From: Peptostreptococcus russellii
GTDB taxonomy: Bacteria > Bacillota > Clostridia > Peptostreptococcales > Peptostreptococcaceae
NCBI RefSeq assembly: GCF_003012055.1
Contig: NZ_JYGE01000007.1
Span: 186,001 to 250,000 of the forward strand
Direction: 5' to 3'
Length of the DNA stretch: 64,000 nt
Shown: positions 17,615 through 27,185 of the stretch, in pieces
Position numbering within the stretch: position 1 is the first letter of the stretch
Layout of the letters: every line of letters starts with the position of its first letter
Translations under genes and position numbers: made by a program
Notes under the pieces: model-generated
What the model saw: the letters and a program-made list of their open reading frames with translations, nothing else
Told to the model about the DNA's origin: nothing
The model's database searches: none

Positions 17615-20449
17615 TTAATAGCCTTGTCCTTGTTGAACATTTCCAGTATTAGCTGTTCCTGTTCCTGTGCCAGCGCCTGTTCCTACACCAGCAGTATTGC
17701 CTGTAGCACCACCAGTGTTAGCAGTGCCTGTATTGTTAGTAGTGCCTGTACCTTGGTTATAGTTGTTATATGACTTTCTAGTATAACCTGTATTTCTTCT
17801 ATAGTTAGTAGTGCTCTTCTTTTGATAATATCCTGCACCTGAACTATATCTGTCAGGAGAAGTAGCATCTAAGAATGCAGCCATTACACCATAAGAAGCA
17901 CGTCCTCCATCTATAGGGTTTATACCAGTCATGTAAACTCCATCTGGCTTTTCAAATTTCTTGTATTCTAAGTTTTCGTGTACTGGATTCATAATCTTTG
18001 CCCAAAGTCTTGAAGATGACATAGATCCACCACCTTCTATAGATCTTCTTTGCATAGTTGAACCATCATCATTTTTAATACCAGCATCATCACCAATATA
18101 CACACTTCCAACATAGTATGGAGTATATCCAACAAACCATGTATCTAGATAACTATTAGTAGAACCAGTCTTACCAGCTACTGGAATTCCAGAGTTTAGA
18201 GCTGCGTTCTTACCAATACCTTCTGTAACAACTGCTTGTAGCATATCTGTCATAACATATGCCACTGCAGGATCTACAACTTTGTGAGTTTGAGGAGTAT
18301 TTTTAACTATAAGCTCTCCGTTATATGTAGTAATAGTAGTAAATATTTCAGGTTCTACATAAACACCGCCATTGGCAATTGTACCAAATGCTGCAGCCAT
18401 CTGAAGAGGTGTAATACCCTTAGTTAGACCACCAAGTACTAGTGAGTTGAAATGTCTATCACTTCTTTGCATACCAGCTTTATTTTCTTCCTTAAAGTCA
18501 AGGATAGTTGTGATACCAAAGTTTCTTAGGTAATCGATCATAACATCAATAGAGTCTTCATATGTAGGTCCTAATAATTCACCAGTTTTATAGGCAATAG
18601 TATTAGAAGATAGAGCCATACCGTGTCTCAATGACATAGATCCATATCCTTGTGTAGTTGTATTAGGATTATCCTCTCTATTTTCCTTAAATCTATAGCC
18701 GCCTCTTGCATCTGACATAAGAGTTGACTGAGTAACTTTTCCTGTATCAATGGCAGGAATATAAACAGATAAAGGTTTTATAGTAGAACCAGGCTGATAA
18801 GGTGTTAGAGCTCTATTTAGAGTCTTTCTAGCCTTAATATTACGTCCGCCAATTAATCCCTTGATATTTCCAGTTTTATAATCTATTACAACAGAAGCAG
18901 ATTGAGGCTGACTTAAACCATTGTCTGCAACAGTATCATTAGGGAAGTTATTTCCGTTTTCATACTGTTTTTCTATTGATTCTTGTATTTTTGGATCGAT
19001 AGTTGAGTTTATAATCAAACCGCCATTATAGTACATATTTCTTGCTTCTTCTTCAGTCTTACCTTGTTCCATCAAAGCATCTATAACGTCATATTCAATT
19101 AAACTCTCAACTGAGTTTGCAACTTTTTCTTTTGAATCTGGGAACTGAATACTGATAGGCTCATTTACAGCCTCTACATATTGTTTTTCAGTAATAACAT
19201 TAAGTTCTCTCATTTTCTTAAGAACAGTTTCTTGTCTAACCTTTGCATCTGGGTTATTAATAGCCTTTCTTACTAGAAGCTCTCCACTTTTAAGTTGCTT
19301 ATAAGTATCTTCATCTATTAAATCCCATTCATATAGATTTTCATACATATCTTTTTCAGCCTTATTTGCCTCTGCTAAACCTTCAGTAGGTAGGAAAAAT
19401 AACAGTTTATGATTTAAGTCTGTCTTTGTTTCATCACCTGTTATTCGAGCAGTTGTATAAGGTGCATACTTCGATGGATTTCTTGTTACACCAGCGAGCA
19501 TTGCAGCTTCTCCAAGTGTTAAATCTTTATTGTGTTTGTTGAAGTAGCCCATTGAACCGGCTTCAGCACCACAAAGACCCTTACCAACGAAATAATTATT
19601 TAGATATGTTTCTAAAATTTTATCTTTGCTTACTGTCTTGCTCATTTCAAGAGCATAGTATATATCCTTGATTTTTCGGCTAAGCGTCTGATCACTGCTA
19701 GTAAGTAGTACTTTTGAAACCTGCATAGGTATTGTACTACCACCCTGTCTCTTGCCAAGTAGTGTTTTAACTACAGAACGTCCTAGTCCCCAGTAATCGA
19801 CACCACTGTGCGAATAAAAACGCTCATCCTCTATAGATACAATAGCCTTTCTTAAATAAGGCGACATATCACTTAGTGGAATAGGAGTCTTTTTATAAAG
19901 AGTTGGTGCAGTAGACATTGTCTCACCGTTTGAGTATTTAATAGTAGTTGTTTGATGAGTCAATTTATCTAAGAGATTTTCATTGACGGGTTTGATGTCT
20001 TTCAAAGACGCGAAAACAAACCCCAAACCTAGTGCAAAACATACTATTAAGGCAGCTATTATGCCACCGACAACTTTTCTCTTTCTTCTACTTCTGACTT
20101 TTTTCTGTAAAGCCTTTGAACTGCCTCTAGTAGCAGAGGAATTGTTTCTATTTCTCTTACTATTTTTATCATTTCTATTTACTTTACTAGAGTCTTGTTT
20201 TTTATTTTTTGAAACACTTACAGCCCTAGTTTTTGACGAAGGGTTCGTAGATGTAGAAGATTTCCTTGAAGTTGATGTAGGTCTAGACTTTTTTTGTGTG
20301 TTAGAACTTGATTTCTTTCTCTCTGAAGGAAGAGTAAAGTTTTTTCTAGCACTCGATCTAGAATCTGAAGAATTACGGGGAGATCTGCTATTAGAACTAG
20401 CCGATTTTCTTCTTATTTTATTTTTAGCTTCAGGATTATCTTTTTTCAT
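17615..20449 (-). CDS. ponA: Class A penicillin-binding protein (PBP1)
   Basis: 944 residues, a bifunctional peptidoglycan synthase. In order: a strongly basic, Ser/Arg/Lys-rich cytosolic tail (1 to about 120); one membrane span (about 125-147); a GT51 glycosyltransferase with EDERFYSHSGVD near residue 205 and GGSTIPMQ; and a transpeptidase with SxxK in PGSTIKPL (about residue 552), SSN, and KTG in AGKTGSTNS (about 760). The last 80 residues are a low-complexity Tyr/Asn then Gly/Thr/Asn tail, probably extracellular. The GT51 string GGSTIPMQ differs from the usual GGSTITQQ. Promoter at 20478-20506 and a GGAGGT Shine-Dalgarno support the start. The basic N-tail and disordered C-tail are both longer than in B. 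subtilis PBP1. Confidence 0.93.
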   Translation of the reverse strand: MKKDNPEAKNKIRRKSASSNSRSPRNSSDSRSSARKNFTLPSERKKSSSNTQKKSRPTSTSRKSSTSTNPSSKTRAVSVSKNKKQDSSKVNRNDKNSKRNRNNSSATRGSSKALQKKVRSRRKRKVVGGIIAALIVCFALGLGFVFASLKDIKPVNENLLDKLTHQTTTIKYSNGETMSTAPTLYKKTPIPLSDMSPYLRKAIVSIEDERFYSHSGVDYWGLGRSVVKTLLGKRQGGSTIPMQVSKVLLTSSDQTLSRKIKDIYYALEMSKTVSKDKILETYLNNYFVGKGLCGAEAGSMGYFNKHNKDLTLGEAAMLAGVTRNPSKYAPYTTARITGDETKTDLNHKLLFFLPTEGLAEANKAEKDMYENLYEWDLIDEDTYKQLKSGELLVRKAINNPDAKVRQETVLKKMRELNVITEKQYVEAVNEPISIQFPDSKEKVANSVESLIEYDVIDALMEQGKTEEEARNMYYNGGLIINSTIDPKIQESIEKQYENGNNFPNDTVADNGLSQPQSASVVIDYKTGNIKGLIGGRNIKARKTLNRALTPYQPGSTIKPLSVYIPAIDTGKVTQSTLMSDARGGYRFKENREDNPNTTTQGYGSMSLRHGMALSSNTIAYKTGELLGPTYEDSIDVMIDYLRNFGITTILDFKEENKAGMQRSDRHFNSLVLGGLTKGITPLQMAAAFGTIANGGVYVEPEIFTTITTYNGELIVKNTPQTHKVVDPAVAYVMTDMLQAVVTEGIGKNAALNSGIPVAGKTGSTNSYLDTWFVGYTPYYVGSVYIGDDAGIKNDDGSTMQRRSIEGGGSMSSSRLWAKIMNPVHENLEYKKFEKPDGVYMTGINPIDGGRASYGVMAAFLDATSPDRYSSGAGYYQKKSTTNYRRNTGYTRKSYNNYNQGTGTTNNTGTANTGGATGNTAGVGTGAGTGTGTANTGNVQQGQGY

Positions 20450-20477
20450 TTCAGTTTTTACCTCCTTACTGTTTTTA

Positions 20478-20506
20478 ATTATACATTAAAAATGTGTATA
20501 TTACAA
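20478..20506 (-). promoter_or_regulatory. Promoter of the PBP1 gene
   Basis: On the minus strand: TTGTAA (20506-20501), 17-base spacer, TATAAT (20483-20478), then a short leader with GGAGGT. Confidence 0.75.
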
Positions 20507-20971
20507 TAATTAAGCTGATAAAAAGGCCTATCTTACAAAATTGAGAGATTGGAGAAAATAGCTATAATTAATTGTTTATATTTTAAAAATAATAATGTAA
20601 TTTATACATAATATGCTATAATATTTTAGTATGTAGATTTTAAATAATCATTCTAGAAAATAAGTATGGATATGATAAATTTATATTAAATATTCACACT
20701 GGATGTGAGTGATATTAATAGAGATTTGTCTCTAAAGTTATGCAATATATAAAAATAGACAAATAGCACTGTATTTATATGAGATTTTGAGCAGAATTTT
20801 ATATTTGCTAATTAATATATATAGAAAAACACTGAGAATTAAAGAAGTGATATTAAAGAAGTGATATTAAAGAAGTGATATCTAAAGAAATGACATTAAA
20901 GAAGTAATAGCAAAATTAATAATCAAGGAATAATTAATAGCTTAAAGAAAATTATGTAAATGGAGGAAAGT
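20507..20971. other. Divergent spacer PBP1 / ABC-F
   Basis: About 465 bases, AT-rich, with no open frame worth calling. It contains the 14-bp repeat array at 20838-20908. No clear promoter for the ABC-F gene was seen. Confidence 0.5.
20838..20908. repeat. 14-15-bp tandem repeat, 5 copies
   Basis: ATTAAAGAAGTGAT at 20838, 20852 and 20866 (identical), then two diverged copies at 20880 and 20895. The array ends about 60 bases before the ABC-F start and would be in its mRNA leader or promoter. Confidence 0.85.
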
Positions 20972-22522
20972 ATGTTAGTAGTAGAAAAAGTAAGTCATGG
21001 ATTTGGCTCGAGAACAATATTGGAAGATGTGTCTTTTAGAATAAGAAAAGGTGAGCATATAGCACTTGTGGGACCTAATGGAGAAGGTAAGTCGAGTTTT
21101 TTAAATATAATCACAATGAAGTTAATGCCAGACGCGGGTAGTATAAAGTGGTCAAATAGAGTAACGGTAGGCTATTTAGATCAGCATACTGTATTGGAAA
21201 AGGGAAATACTATAAGAGATATTCTTAGAGGAGCCTTCAATAATATGTATGAACTTGAAAAAGAGATGCTAGAAATATACGATAAAATGGCCGAAGCTAC
21301 TGAAGAAGAGATGGAAAAGTATATGGAAGATACTGCAGATATACAGACTATGCTAGAACATAGTGGATTTTATACTATAGATGCAAAGATTCAGGAAGTT
21401 GCAAATGGTTTGGGATTAGGAGATATTGGTCTGGATAAAGATGTAGCAGACTTATCTGGTGGACAGAGAACAAAGGTACTTTTAACGAAGCTTTTACTAG
21501 AAAATCCTACTATATTAGTTTTAGACGAGCCTACAAACTATCTTGATGAAGAACATATAAATTGGTTAAGAAGTTATTTACAGGATTATGAAAATGCATT
21601 TGTTCTTGTATCTCATGATATACCTTTCATTAATGACACTTGCAATGTTATATATCATCTTGAAAATGGAGAGCTTAACAGATATAAGGGTAACTATGAC
21701 GAATTTGAAAGATTAAATGAAATTAAAAAACGTCAAGAAGAGCAAGCTTATGAAAAACAGATAGAAGAAAGAAAGAAGTTAGAAGATTTTATTGCTAGAA
21801 ATAAGGCTAGAGTAGCAACTAGGGGAATGGCAAATTCAAGACAAAAGGTACTAGACAAGATGGAAGTACTTGAAAGACCTAGAGAGAAGATAAAACCAGA
21901 ATTTAATTTTAAAACTGCAAGAACATCTGGAAAAGTAGTATTTGAAAGTAAGGATTTAGTACTTGGATATGATGAAGCTCTAACTAAGCCTCTAAACTTT
22001 AGGCTAGAAAGAGGCAATAAGATTGCACTTAAGGGAATGAATGGTATTGGTAAGTCAACGTTATTGAAAACTCTATTAGGAATTGTTAAGCCTTTTGATG
22101 GGGAAGTCCATCTAGGAGATTATCTTGAAGTAGGATACTTTGAACAAGAAAGTTCTCACGAAAATACTAATACAGCTCTTCAAGAAGTATGGAATGAGTT
22201 TCCAGGTCTTGATAATGTAGATGTAAGAAGAGCACTAGCCAAGTGTGGGCTAACAAATGATCATATAACTAGTCAGATGAGAGTATTATCAGGTGGTGAA
22301 GCTGCTAAGGTTAGACTATGTAAAATAATGTTAAAGGAAATAAATTTCTTGGTTCTAGATGAGCCTACAAATCATTTAGATGTTGAGGCAAAGGATGAAC
22401 TAAAAAGGGCTATACAAGACTTCAAGGGTACTGTCTTATTAGTAAGTCATGAGCCAGAATTCTTTATGGACATAGTAAATGATGTGTGGAATATAGAGGA
22501 TTTTACAACAAAAATAGTATAA
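20972..22522 (+). CDS. ABC-F family ATPase
   Basis: 516 residues with two ABC domains and no membrane span, so it acts on the ribosome rather than as a transporter. Domain 1 has GPNGEGKSS, signature LSGGQRTK and LVLDEPTNYLD; domain 2 has GMNGIGKST, LSGGEAAK and LVLDEPTNHLD. Between them lies a charged, arginine/lysine-rich interdomain linker (about 235-310), the part that reaches the P-site tRNA in this family. The overall look is the YkpA/YbiT-like housekeeping type; antibiotic-resistance types usually have longer linkers, but this cannot be excluded. The ATG at 20972 has TGGAGGAAAG just upstream. The ATG at 20960 overlaps that site and is rejected. Confidence 0.9.
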   Translation: MLVVEKVSHGFGSRTILEDVSFRIRKGEHIALVGPNGEGKSSFLNIITMKLMPDAGSIKWSNRVTVGYLDQHTVLEKGNTIRDILRGAFNNMYELEKEMLEIYDKMAEATEEEMEKYMEDTADIQTMLEHSGFYTIDAKIQEVANGLGLGDIGLDKDVADLSGGQRTKVLLTKLLLENPTILVLDEPTNYLDEEHINWLRSYLQDYENAFVLVSHDIPFINDTCNVIYHLENGELNRYKGNYDEFERLNEIKKRQEEQAYEKQIEERKKLEDFIARNKARVATRGMANSRQKVLDKMEVLERPREKIKPEFNFKTARTSGKVVFESKDLVLGYDEALTKPLNFRLERGNKIALKGMNGIGKSTLLKTLLGIVKPFDGEVHLGDYLEVGYFEQESSHENTNTALQEVWNEFPGLDNVDVRRALAKCGLTNDHITSQMRVLSGGEAAKVRLCKIMLKEINFLVLDEPTNHLDVEAKDELKRAIQDFKGTVLLVSHEPEFFMDIVNDVWNIEDFTTKIV

Positions 22523-22528
22523 AAATTT

Positions 22529-22554
22529 AAAGAGAGGAGATTCCTCTCTTTTTT
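22529..22554 (+). terminator. Terminator after the ABC-F gene
   Basis: AAGAGAGGA and TCCTCTCTT pair over a short loop, followed by TTTTGTTTT. Confidence 0.85.
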
Positions 22555-22612
22555 GTTTTAAAAGAATTTATAGTTATGTACTTTGATTTAACCTTGAGTT
22601 ATAATTAAAAAC

Positions 22613-22643
22613 AAAAAAAGGCACGGAAAAAAACCATGCCTAA
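22613..22643 (-). terminator. Terminator of the hydrogenase gene
   Basis: Read on the minus strand, GGCATGG pairs with CCGTGCC and is followed by seven T; it lies ten bases after the stop. Confidence 0.82.
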
Positions 22644-22652
22644 ATATTTTAT

Positions 22653-24200
22653 TTATTTTTCAATTGACCAATCATCAAACCATCCAGAATCAAGTTCTGA
22701 TAATACTTCTGAAAATTGACTTTCATTTGCTATCTTTAAATCTGCATTTTTCTTATAAAGATTTACCGTAGCAGTACTTTTATTTACTGGCTGAATTGTA
22801 CCTGTACCAGCAACACATCCACCCGGACATGCCATACCTTCTAGTAGGTAACCGTCTCTCTTACCAGCTTTGGCCATAAGTAACATCTTTCTACAATCCT
22901 TTAGACCATCAGCACTATCTATTTTCATTTCTCTATCAGGATCTATCTTCTTTATAACATCGACAACTGCGTTTGCAACTCCGCCAGAAACAGCGAAACC
23001 TCTACCTGCACCTGTACCTAAGTTAACTTCTTCAGATGGTTCTATAGCTTCAAGGTCGATATTCTTTGCTTGGAACATACCCATTACTTCTTCAAATGTA
23101 AGAACATAGTCTACGTGGCTCTTTACAGAGTTTCTAGTAGCTTCTTGCTTCTTTGATACACAAGGTCCTATAAATACAACCTTAGCATCTTTATGTTCTT
23201 GCTTTATAAATCTGGCAGTAAAGACCATAGGAGTCATTGCCATTGAGATATTATCCTTAAATTCCGGGAATAGTTTTTTAGCCATTACAGACCATGCTGG
23301 ACAACAAGATGTAGCCATAAAGTCTATTTTATTTGGGACTTTTGACAAATAATCTTCTGCCTCTTCTATAGTACATAAGTCTGCACCGATTGCAACTTCT
23401 ACTACATCATGGAAACCTAACTCAAGAAGAGCAGTTTTTAACTTTTCAGGAGTAACCTTAGCTCCAAATTGACCTGCAAAAGCTGGTGCTATTTCTGCAA
23501 TCACTTTTTTGCCTGATTTTATTGATTCTATAATTTGGAATATCTGTGTTTTATCTGCTATAGCTCCAAACGGACAAGATGATATACATACACCGCAAGA
23601 TACACATTTGTCATAATCAATTATAGCTCTACCAAATTCATCAGATGATATTGCATCCATTCCACACGATGCCGCACAAGGTCTTTCCATTTTAACAATA
23701 GCTGAGTATGGACAGACAGATTTACATCTACCACACTTAATACACTTTGACTGATCAATAAAAGATTTTCCATCAACCATGGAAATAGCATCCTTTGGAC
23801 AGACCTCCATACAAGGTCTTGCCAAACATCCTCTACAGATATCAGTAGTTTTATAAACATTATCTGGACATGAATTACATGCAAACTTTATAATGTTTAC
23901 AAAAGGAGCCTTATATATTGTATTTTTTACAGAACTCTCATCTATACCAGTAGATAGTGGTGCATGTTCATTCACTGTTCTCAGTGGCATCCCCATTGCT
24001 AGTCTCACTCTTTCTCCTACTATAGCTCTTTCTAGAAATATACTTTCTCTAAAAGATGCTATTTCACCAGGGACAATATTGTATGGAATTTCTTCCAGTT
24101 TATTGTAATCTTCATCCCCTTCATATGCGAATCTAGCAACCTCTGTAAATACGTCACGGCGAACCTTTGCAATCGCGGTAAAAATACCCTTTAAGCTCAT
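22653..24200 (-). CDS. Monomeric [FeFe] hydrogenase, group B type
   Basis: 515 residues. An N-terminal region of about 110 residues without cysteines is followed by ferredoxin-like cysteine clusters: CRGCLARPCMEVCP, CIKCGRCKSVCP, CAASC and CVSCGVCISSCP. The H-cluster domain then shows L1 TSCCPAW, L2 GPCVSKKQE and L3 MACPGGCVAG. All four H-cluster cysteines are present. The TSCCP form of L1 and GPC form of L2, instead of TSCSP and MPC, place it in the less studied group B of clostridial hydrogenases. These are thought to use ferredoxin; direction is unknown. No HydE/F/G maturases or electron-bifurcating partners are adjacent. It is transcribed alone, divergent from an ABC importer, with a repeated 12-mer in its upstream region. 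Confidence 0.92.
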   Translation of the reverse strand: MSLKGIFTAIAKVRRDVFTEVARFAYEGDEDYNKLEEIPYNIVPGEIASFRESIFLERAIVGERVRLAMGMPLRTVNEHAPLSTGIDESSVKNTIYKAPFVNIIKFACNSCPDNVYKTTDICRGCLARPCMEVCPKDAISMVDGKSFIDQSKCIKCGRCKSVCPYSAIVKMERPCAASCGMDAISSDEFGRAIIDYDKCVSCGVCISSCPFGAIADKTQIFQIIESIKSGKKVIAEIAPAFAGQFGAKVTPEKLKTALLELGFHDVVEVAIGADLCTIEEAEDYLSKVPNKIDFMATSCCPAWSVMAKKLFPEFKDNISMAMTPMVFTARFIKQEHKDAKVVFIGPCVSKKQEATRNSVKSHVDYVLTFEEVMGMFQAKNIDLEAIEPSEEVNLGTGAGRGFAVSGGVANAVVDVIKKIDPDREMKIDSADGLKDCRKMLLMAKAGKRDGYLLEGMACPGGCVAGTGTIQPVNKSTATVNLYKKNADLKIANESQFSEVLSELDSGWFDDWSIEK

Positions 24201-24227
24201 TGAAATACCTCCTAAATTTACCTTATA

Positions 24228-24266
24228 AACCGTATTTTAAACATCATTCTTAACAACCGTATTTTA
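24228..24266 (-). promoter_or_regulatory. Direct repeat, possible operator of the hydrogenase gene
   Basis: AACCGTATTTTA occurs at 24228-24239 and 24255-24266, 27 bases apart, 28-66 bases upstream of the start codon. Read on the minus strand it is TAAAATACGGTT. Between them, TTGTTAAG resembles half of a Rex box (TTGTTAA) but lacks the second half. Confidence 0.5.
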
Positions 24267-24650
24267 GTATATCACAGAACATTAATAAAATAAATATGGA
24301 AAATATGTTTTTGAAATATTTATTAAAGAATGATAATAAATAACAATGGCATATTTTTGAAAATTGCTTATATTATTTTTAAAAACTAGGAAAACGCTTT
24401 ACTTTATTCAAAAAAGAATAGGAAAACATAAGAAGTTTTTAAAAGATGTAATTCTATAATAAAAAAAAATAATTTTTTATTTAAAATTAATTATAGATAA
24501 AAGTAATAAGAATCTATTTATATATTTAAAAAATGTATAGGTAAATCCATAGTAAAGTGTCTTCGTGTATAATGAAGTTTAAATAATTAATGGTATAATT
24601 ATATTTGATAATTAATATGTAATAATATTTATATTTAAAAGGAGGTATTT
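24267..24650. other. Divergent spacer hydrogenase / ABC importer
   Basis: About 384 bases, AT-rich. TATAAT occurs at 24568-24573, and an extended -10 (TGGTATAAT) at 24591-24599 could serve the importer operon. GGAAAACGCTTTAC (about 24390) resembles a CcpA cre site with two to three mismatches. No gene was seen. Confidence 0.45.
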
Positions 24651-25904
24651 ATGAAATATTTAGCTAAATTTTCAGCACTATTTTTAGCAGCAGCATTAAC
24701 TCTTACTGCTTGTGGATCAAATAGTAATGAAAAAGAAACTGGCGATAATCAGGATCAAAAAATAACAGAGCAGTCTTTTGATGATATTCTAAAGGCTTCA
24801 AAAGGAACTACGGTAACTATCTATGGATGGGGTGGATCAGATCAAACGAATAATTGGATAGACCATTATCTAGGAGATAAGATGAAGAAGGATTACGATA
24901 TTACTGTTAAGCGTGTAGGTATGGATATTGATGAAGTATTAAACAATATGCAAAATAGTGTACAGGCTAAAGAAGAAAAAGGTAATATTGATGTTGTATG
25001 GATAAATGGAGAGAACTTCTACACTGCAAAGGAAAACAATCTTTTGTTTGGGCCTTTTGTAGATAAATTACCTAATATGGATAAGTATGTAGATAAGACT
25101 TCAGATGAAGTGAAGTACGATTTTGGATATGAAACAAAAGGATATGAAGCACCATTTGGAAAGGCACAGCTAGTTATGGTTTATAATTCTGACAAGTTGC
25201 AGCCTATTAAGAGTGCAGATGATTTACTAAAAGCAGCAAAAGAAAATCCGGGAAAAATAACATACCCAGCCCTACCTGATTTTACAGGTTCAGCATTTGT
25301 GAGAAATATAGTGTATGAAAAGGTTGGATATGAAAAATTAAAAGATATTGATCCAAAAGATGAGAAAGCTGTAAGAGAAGCAGTTAAGCCAGCAATGGAT
25401 TATTTAAAGGAGCTAAAGCCATATCTTTGGAAAGAGGGTAAGACTTACCCAACGGATTCTACTCAGCTAGACAATATGTTTGCAGATGGAACAGTTTATT
25501 TTGATGTAAGTTATAATCCGAATTTTGCATCTAATATGGTGGAAAAGGGAACTTTCCCAAAAAATACCAAGACTTCTGTATTTGACAAGGGTACAATTGG
25601 CAACACTCATTTCTTAGCAATAGCAAAAAATGCACCTAATAAAGAGGGAGCAATGGTAGTTATAAATGAGATTCTTAACTTTGAATCACAAAATGAGAAG
25701 TATAAACCAGATGTTTGGGGAGATCTACCAGTAATAGACAACTCAAAATTAAGTGAAGAAGAAAAAAAGGAAATAGAAAGTGTAAAGCTAGGAAGTGCAA
25801 CTCTTACTCAGCAAGAACTTTTAAAGAAGAGACAGCCAGAGCTTCCAGCGGATATTGTTCCAGTAATAGAGAAGATATGGCTAGAAGAAATACCTAGTAA
25901 GTAG
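24651..25904 (+). CDS. ABC transporter substrate-binding lipoprotein, YnjB-like
   Basis: 417 residues. Signal peptide with lipobox LTACG (Cys about residue 21), then a class I-type solute-binding fold. Strings such as TIYGWGGSDQTNNWIDHYL and DVVWINGENFYTAKENNLLFGPF resemble the E. coli YnjB group, which belongs with the ThiB-like binding proteins of unknown ligand. It is the first gene of an importer operon (SBP, permease, permease, ATPase), matching ynjBCD in content. The downstream nucleoside hydrolase hints that the ligand is a nucleoside or nucleoside-like compound, but that is inference. AAAGGAGG precedes the ATG. Confidence 0.85.
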   Translation: MKYLAKFSALFLAAALTLTACGSNSNEKETGDNQDQKITEQSFDDILKASKGTTVTIYGWGGSDQTNNWIDHYLGDKMKKDYDITVKRVGMDIDEVLNNMQNSVQAKEEKGNIDVVWINGENFYTAKENNLLFGPFVDKLPNMDKYVDKTSDEVKYDFGYETKGYEAPFGKAQLVMVYNSDKLQPIKSADDLLKAAKENPGKITYPALPDFTGSAFVRNIVYEKVGYEKLKDIDPKDEKAVREAVKPAMDYLKELKPYLWKEGKTYPTDSTQLDNMFADGTVYFDVSYNPNFASNMVEKGTFPKNTKTSVFDKGTIGNTHFLAIAKNAPNKEGAMVVINEILNFESQNEKYKPDVWGDLPVIDNSKLSEEEKKEIESVKLGSATLTQQELLKKRQPELPADIVPVIEKIWLEEIPSK

Positions 25905-25914
25905 GAGAAAATAT

Positions 25915-26814
25915 ATGGCAAATAAAAAAAAGTATAAAGTATATTTGGAGATTTTTCCAGTTATGTTTATTTTATTATTTGTCTTACTAGTAGGGATATT
26001 CGGGGCTCTAATTCAGAGTCTCGGATATTTTCCTATTATGGGGATGAATGATATAACATTTAAATACTATATAGATATATTTCAGCAGGAATCATTTATA
26101 GAAAGTTTGTTATATACTCTTTATATCACAACAGTTTCATCTACTATAAGTGTTATTTTAGGAGTTTTGCTAGCTAGAATGATTTTACACTTAGAAAGAA
26201 AAAAATTGCAAAAGTTAGGATCAAAAGTAAGTATTGACATCATTTATAAGTTGGTAATAATGCTACCTCATATAATAGTAGCATTATTTGCAATTACATT
26301 TTTATCTGATTCGGGGATAATTTCAAGAGTGCTTTATGGATTGGGAATAGATAATGCACAGGATATATTTTCTAATGTACTTTTCAGTTCAAATGGAGTT
26401 GGGATTATTATCTCTTATATTTGGAAAGAAGTTCCATATATATTATTGACTTGTTTGGCAGTGATGAGAAGGATAAGTTTAAAGCACGAAATGATAGCAA
26501 TAAATTTGGGAGCAAGCAAATTATACGCATTTATGAAGGTCACTCTTCCTATGTTGCTTCCAACCATTTTATCTACATTTACAATAGTTTTTTCCTTTTC
26601 TTTTGGTGCATATGAACTTCCAATGTTGTTGGGAAGCACACTTCCTAAAACTTTACCAATAAAAGCATTTATAGAATATCAAAATCCAATAATGTCAAAT
26701 AGACCATATGCAATGGCTATGAACATGGTAATAGTTGCCTTTTGTGTTTTTTTTGTAATATTCTTTAACTACATAATTAAGAGATTGATACTTGGAAAAA
26801 ATTATGTGGAATAG
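25915..26814 (+). CDS. ABC transporter permease 1 (YnjC-like, N-terminal half)
   Basis: 299 residues with about six membrane spans. The EAA loop reads AINLGASKLYAFMKVTLPMLLP near residues 195-220. In E. coli YnjC both permease halves are fused in one protein; here they are separate genes. Its start lies ten bases after the binding-protein stop, behind TAGGAGAAAA. A 371-base spacer rather than a tight junction separates it from the second permease, which is unusual within an importer operon. Confidence 0.88.
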   Translation: MANKKKYKVYLEIFPVMFILLFVLLVGIFGALIQSLGYFPIMGMNDITFKYYIDIFQQESFIESLLYTLYITTVSSTISVILGVLLARMILHLERKKLQKLGSKVSIDIIYKLVIMLPHIIVALFAITFLSDSGIISRVLYGLGIDNAQDIFSNVLFSSNGVGIIISYIWKEVPYILLTCLAVMRRISLKHEMIAINLGASKLYAFMKVTLPMLLPTILSTFTIVFSFSFGAYELPMLLGSTLPKTLPIKAFIEYQNPIMSNRPYAMAMNMVIVAFCVFFVIFFNYIIKRLILGKNYVE

Positions 26815-27185
26815 GTATATAAAATCTAAATAACTCTGCTTAAAATAGATGTTCTTGTATGGAAATACTATTAAAGTCATATTTATGAAGTAATACTCAT
26901 AAGATTATATTTAAAAGGTGATTTTGATAAATAAAAGTAGCAAAATATTACAAAAATTACTATTGATGGTTAAGACTGTTAAATTGACATTCAAAAAGTG
27001 ATTTTTACAAGTGCTATTTTATAAGCAAGATTTATAAAATGATTTTAATAGATAAGTCTAGTGAAGTGATTTTGTAAGCAAGGTTCATAAGATGATACAA
27101 AAAGTACTCTTGTTAAGCAATATTTGAAAAGTGACGTTCGAATAAGATAGTTATAATAATAAATAATATTGAAAGGCAGATTGAG
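26815..27185. repeat. Repeat-derived spacer inside the importer operon
   Basis: 371 bases with no gene. Degenerate copies of a unit around AAAAAGTGATTTT...ATAAGCAAGATT recur, for example near 26915, 26994, 27027 and 27064; TTATAAGCAAGATTTATAAAATG (about 27020) and GTAAGCAAGGTTCATAAGATG (about 27075) are clear relatives. The copies look like a decayed tandem array of roughly 50-bp period. No promoter is convincing. Confidence 0.6.

Noticed and set aside
19983-20489. Plus-strand 168-residue open frame
   Set aside because: It is antisense to the basic N-tail of PBP1; its length comes from the codon bias of that tail and it runs over the PBP1 promoter.
24380-24410. CcpA cre site
   Set aside because: GGAAAACGCTTTAC keeps the central CG and nearby bases but misses the terminal positions, and its distance to either promoter is uncertain.
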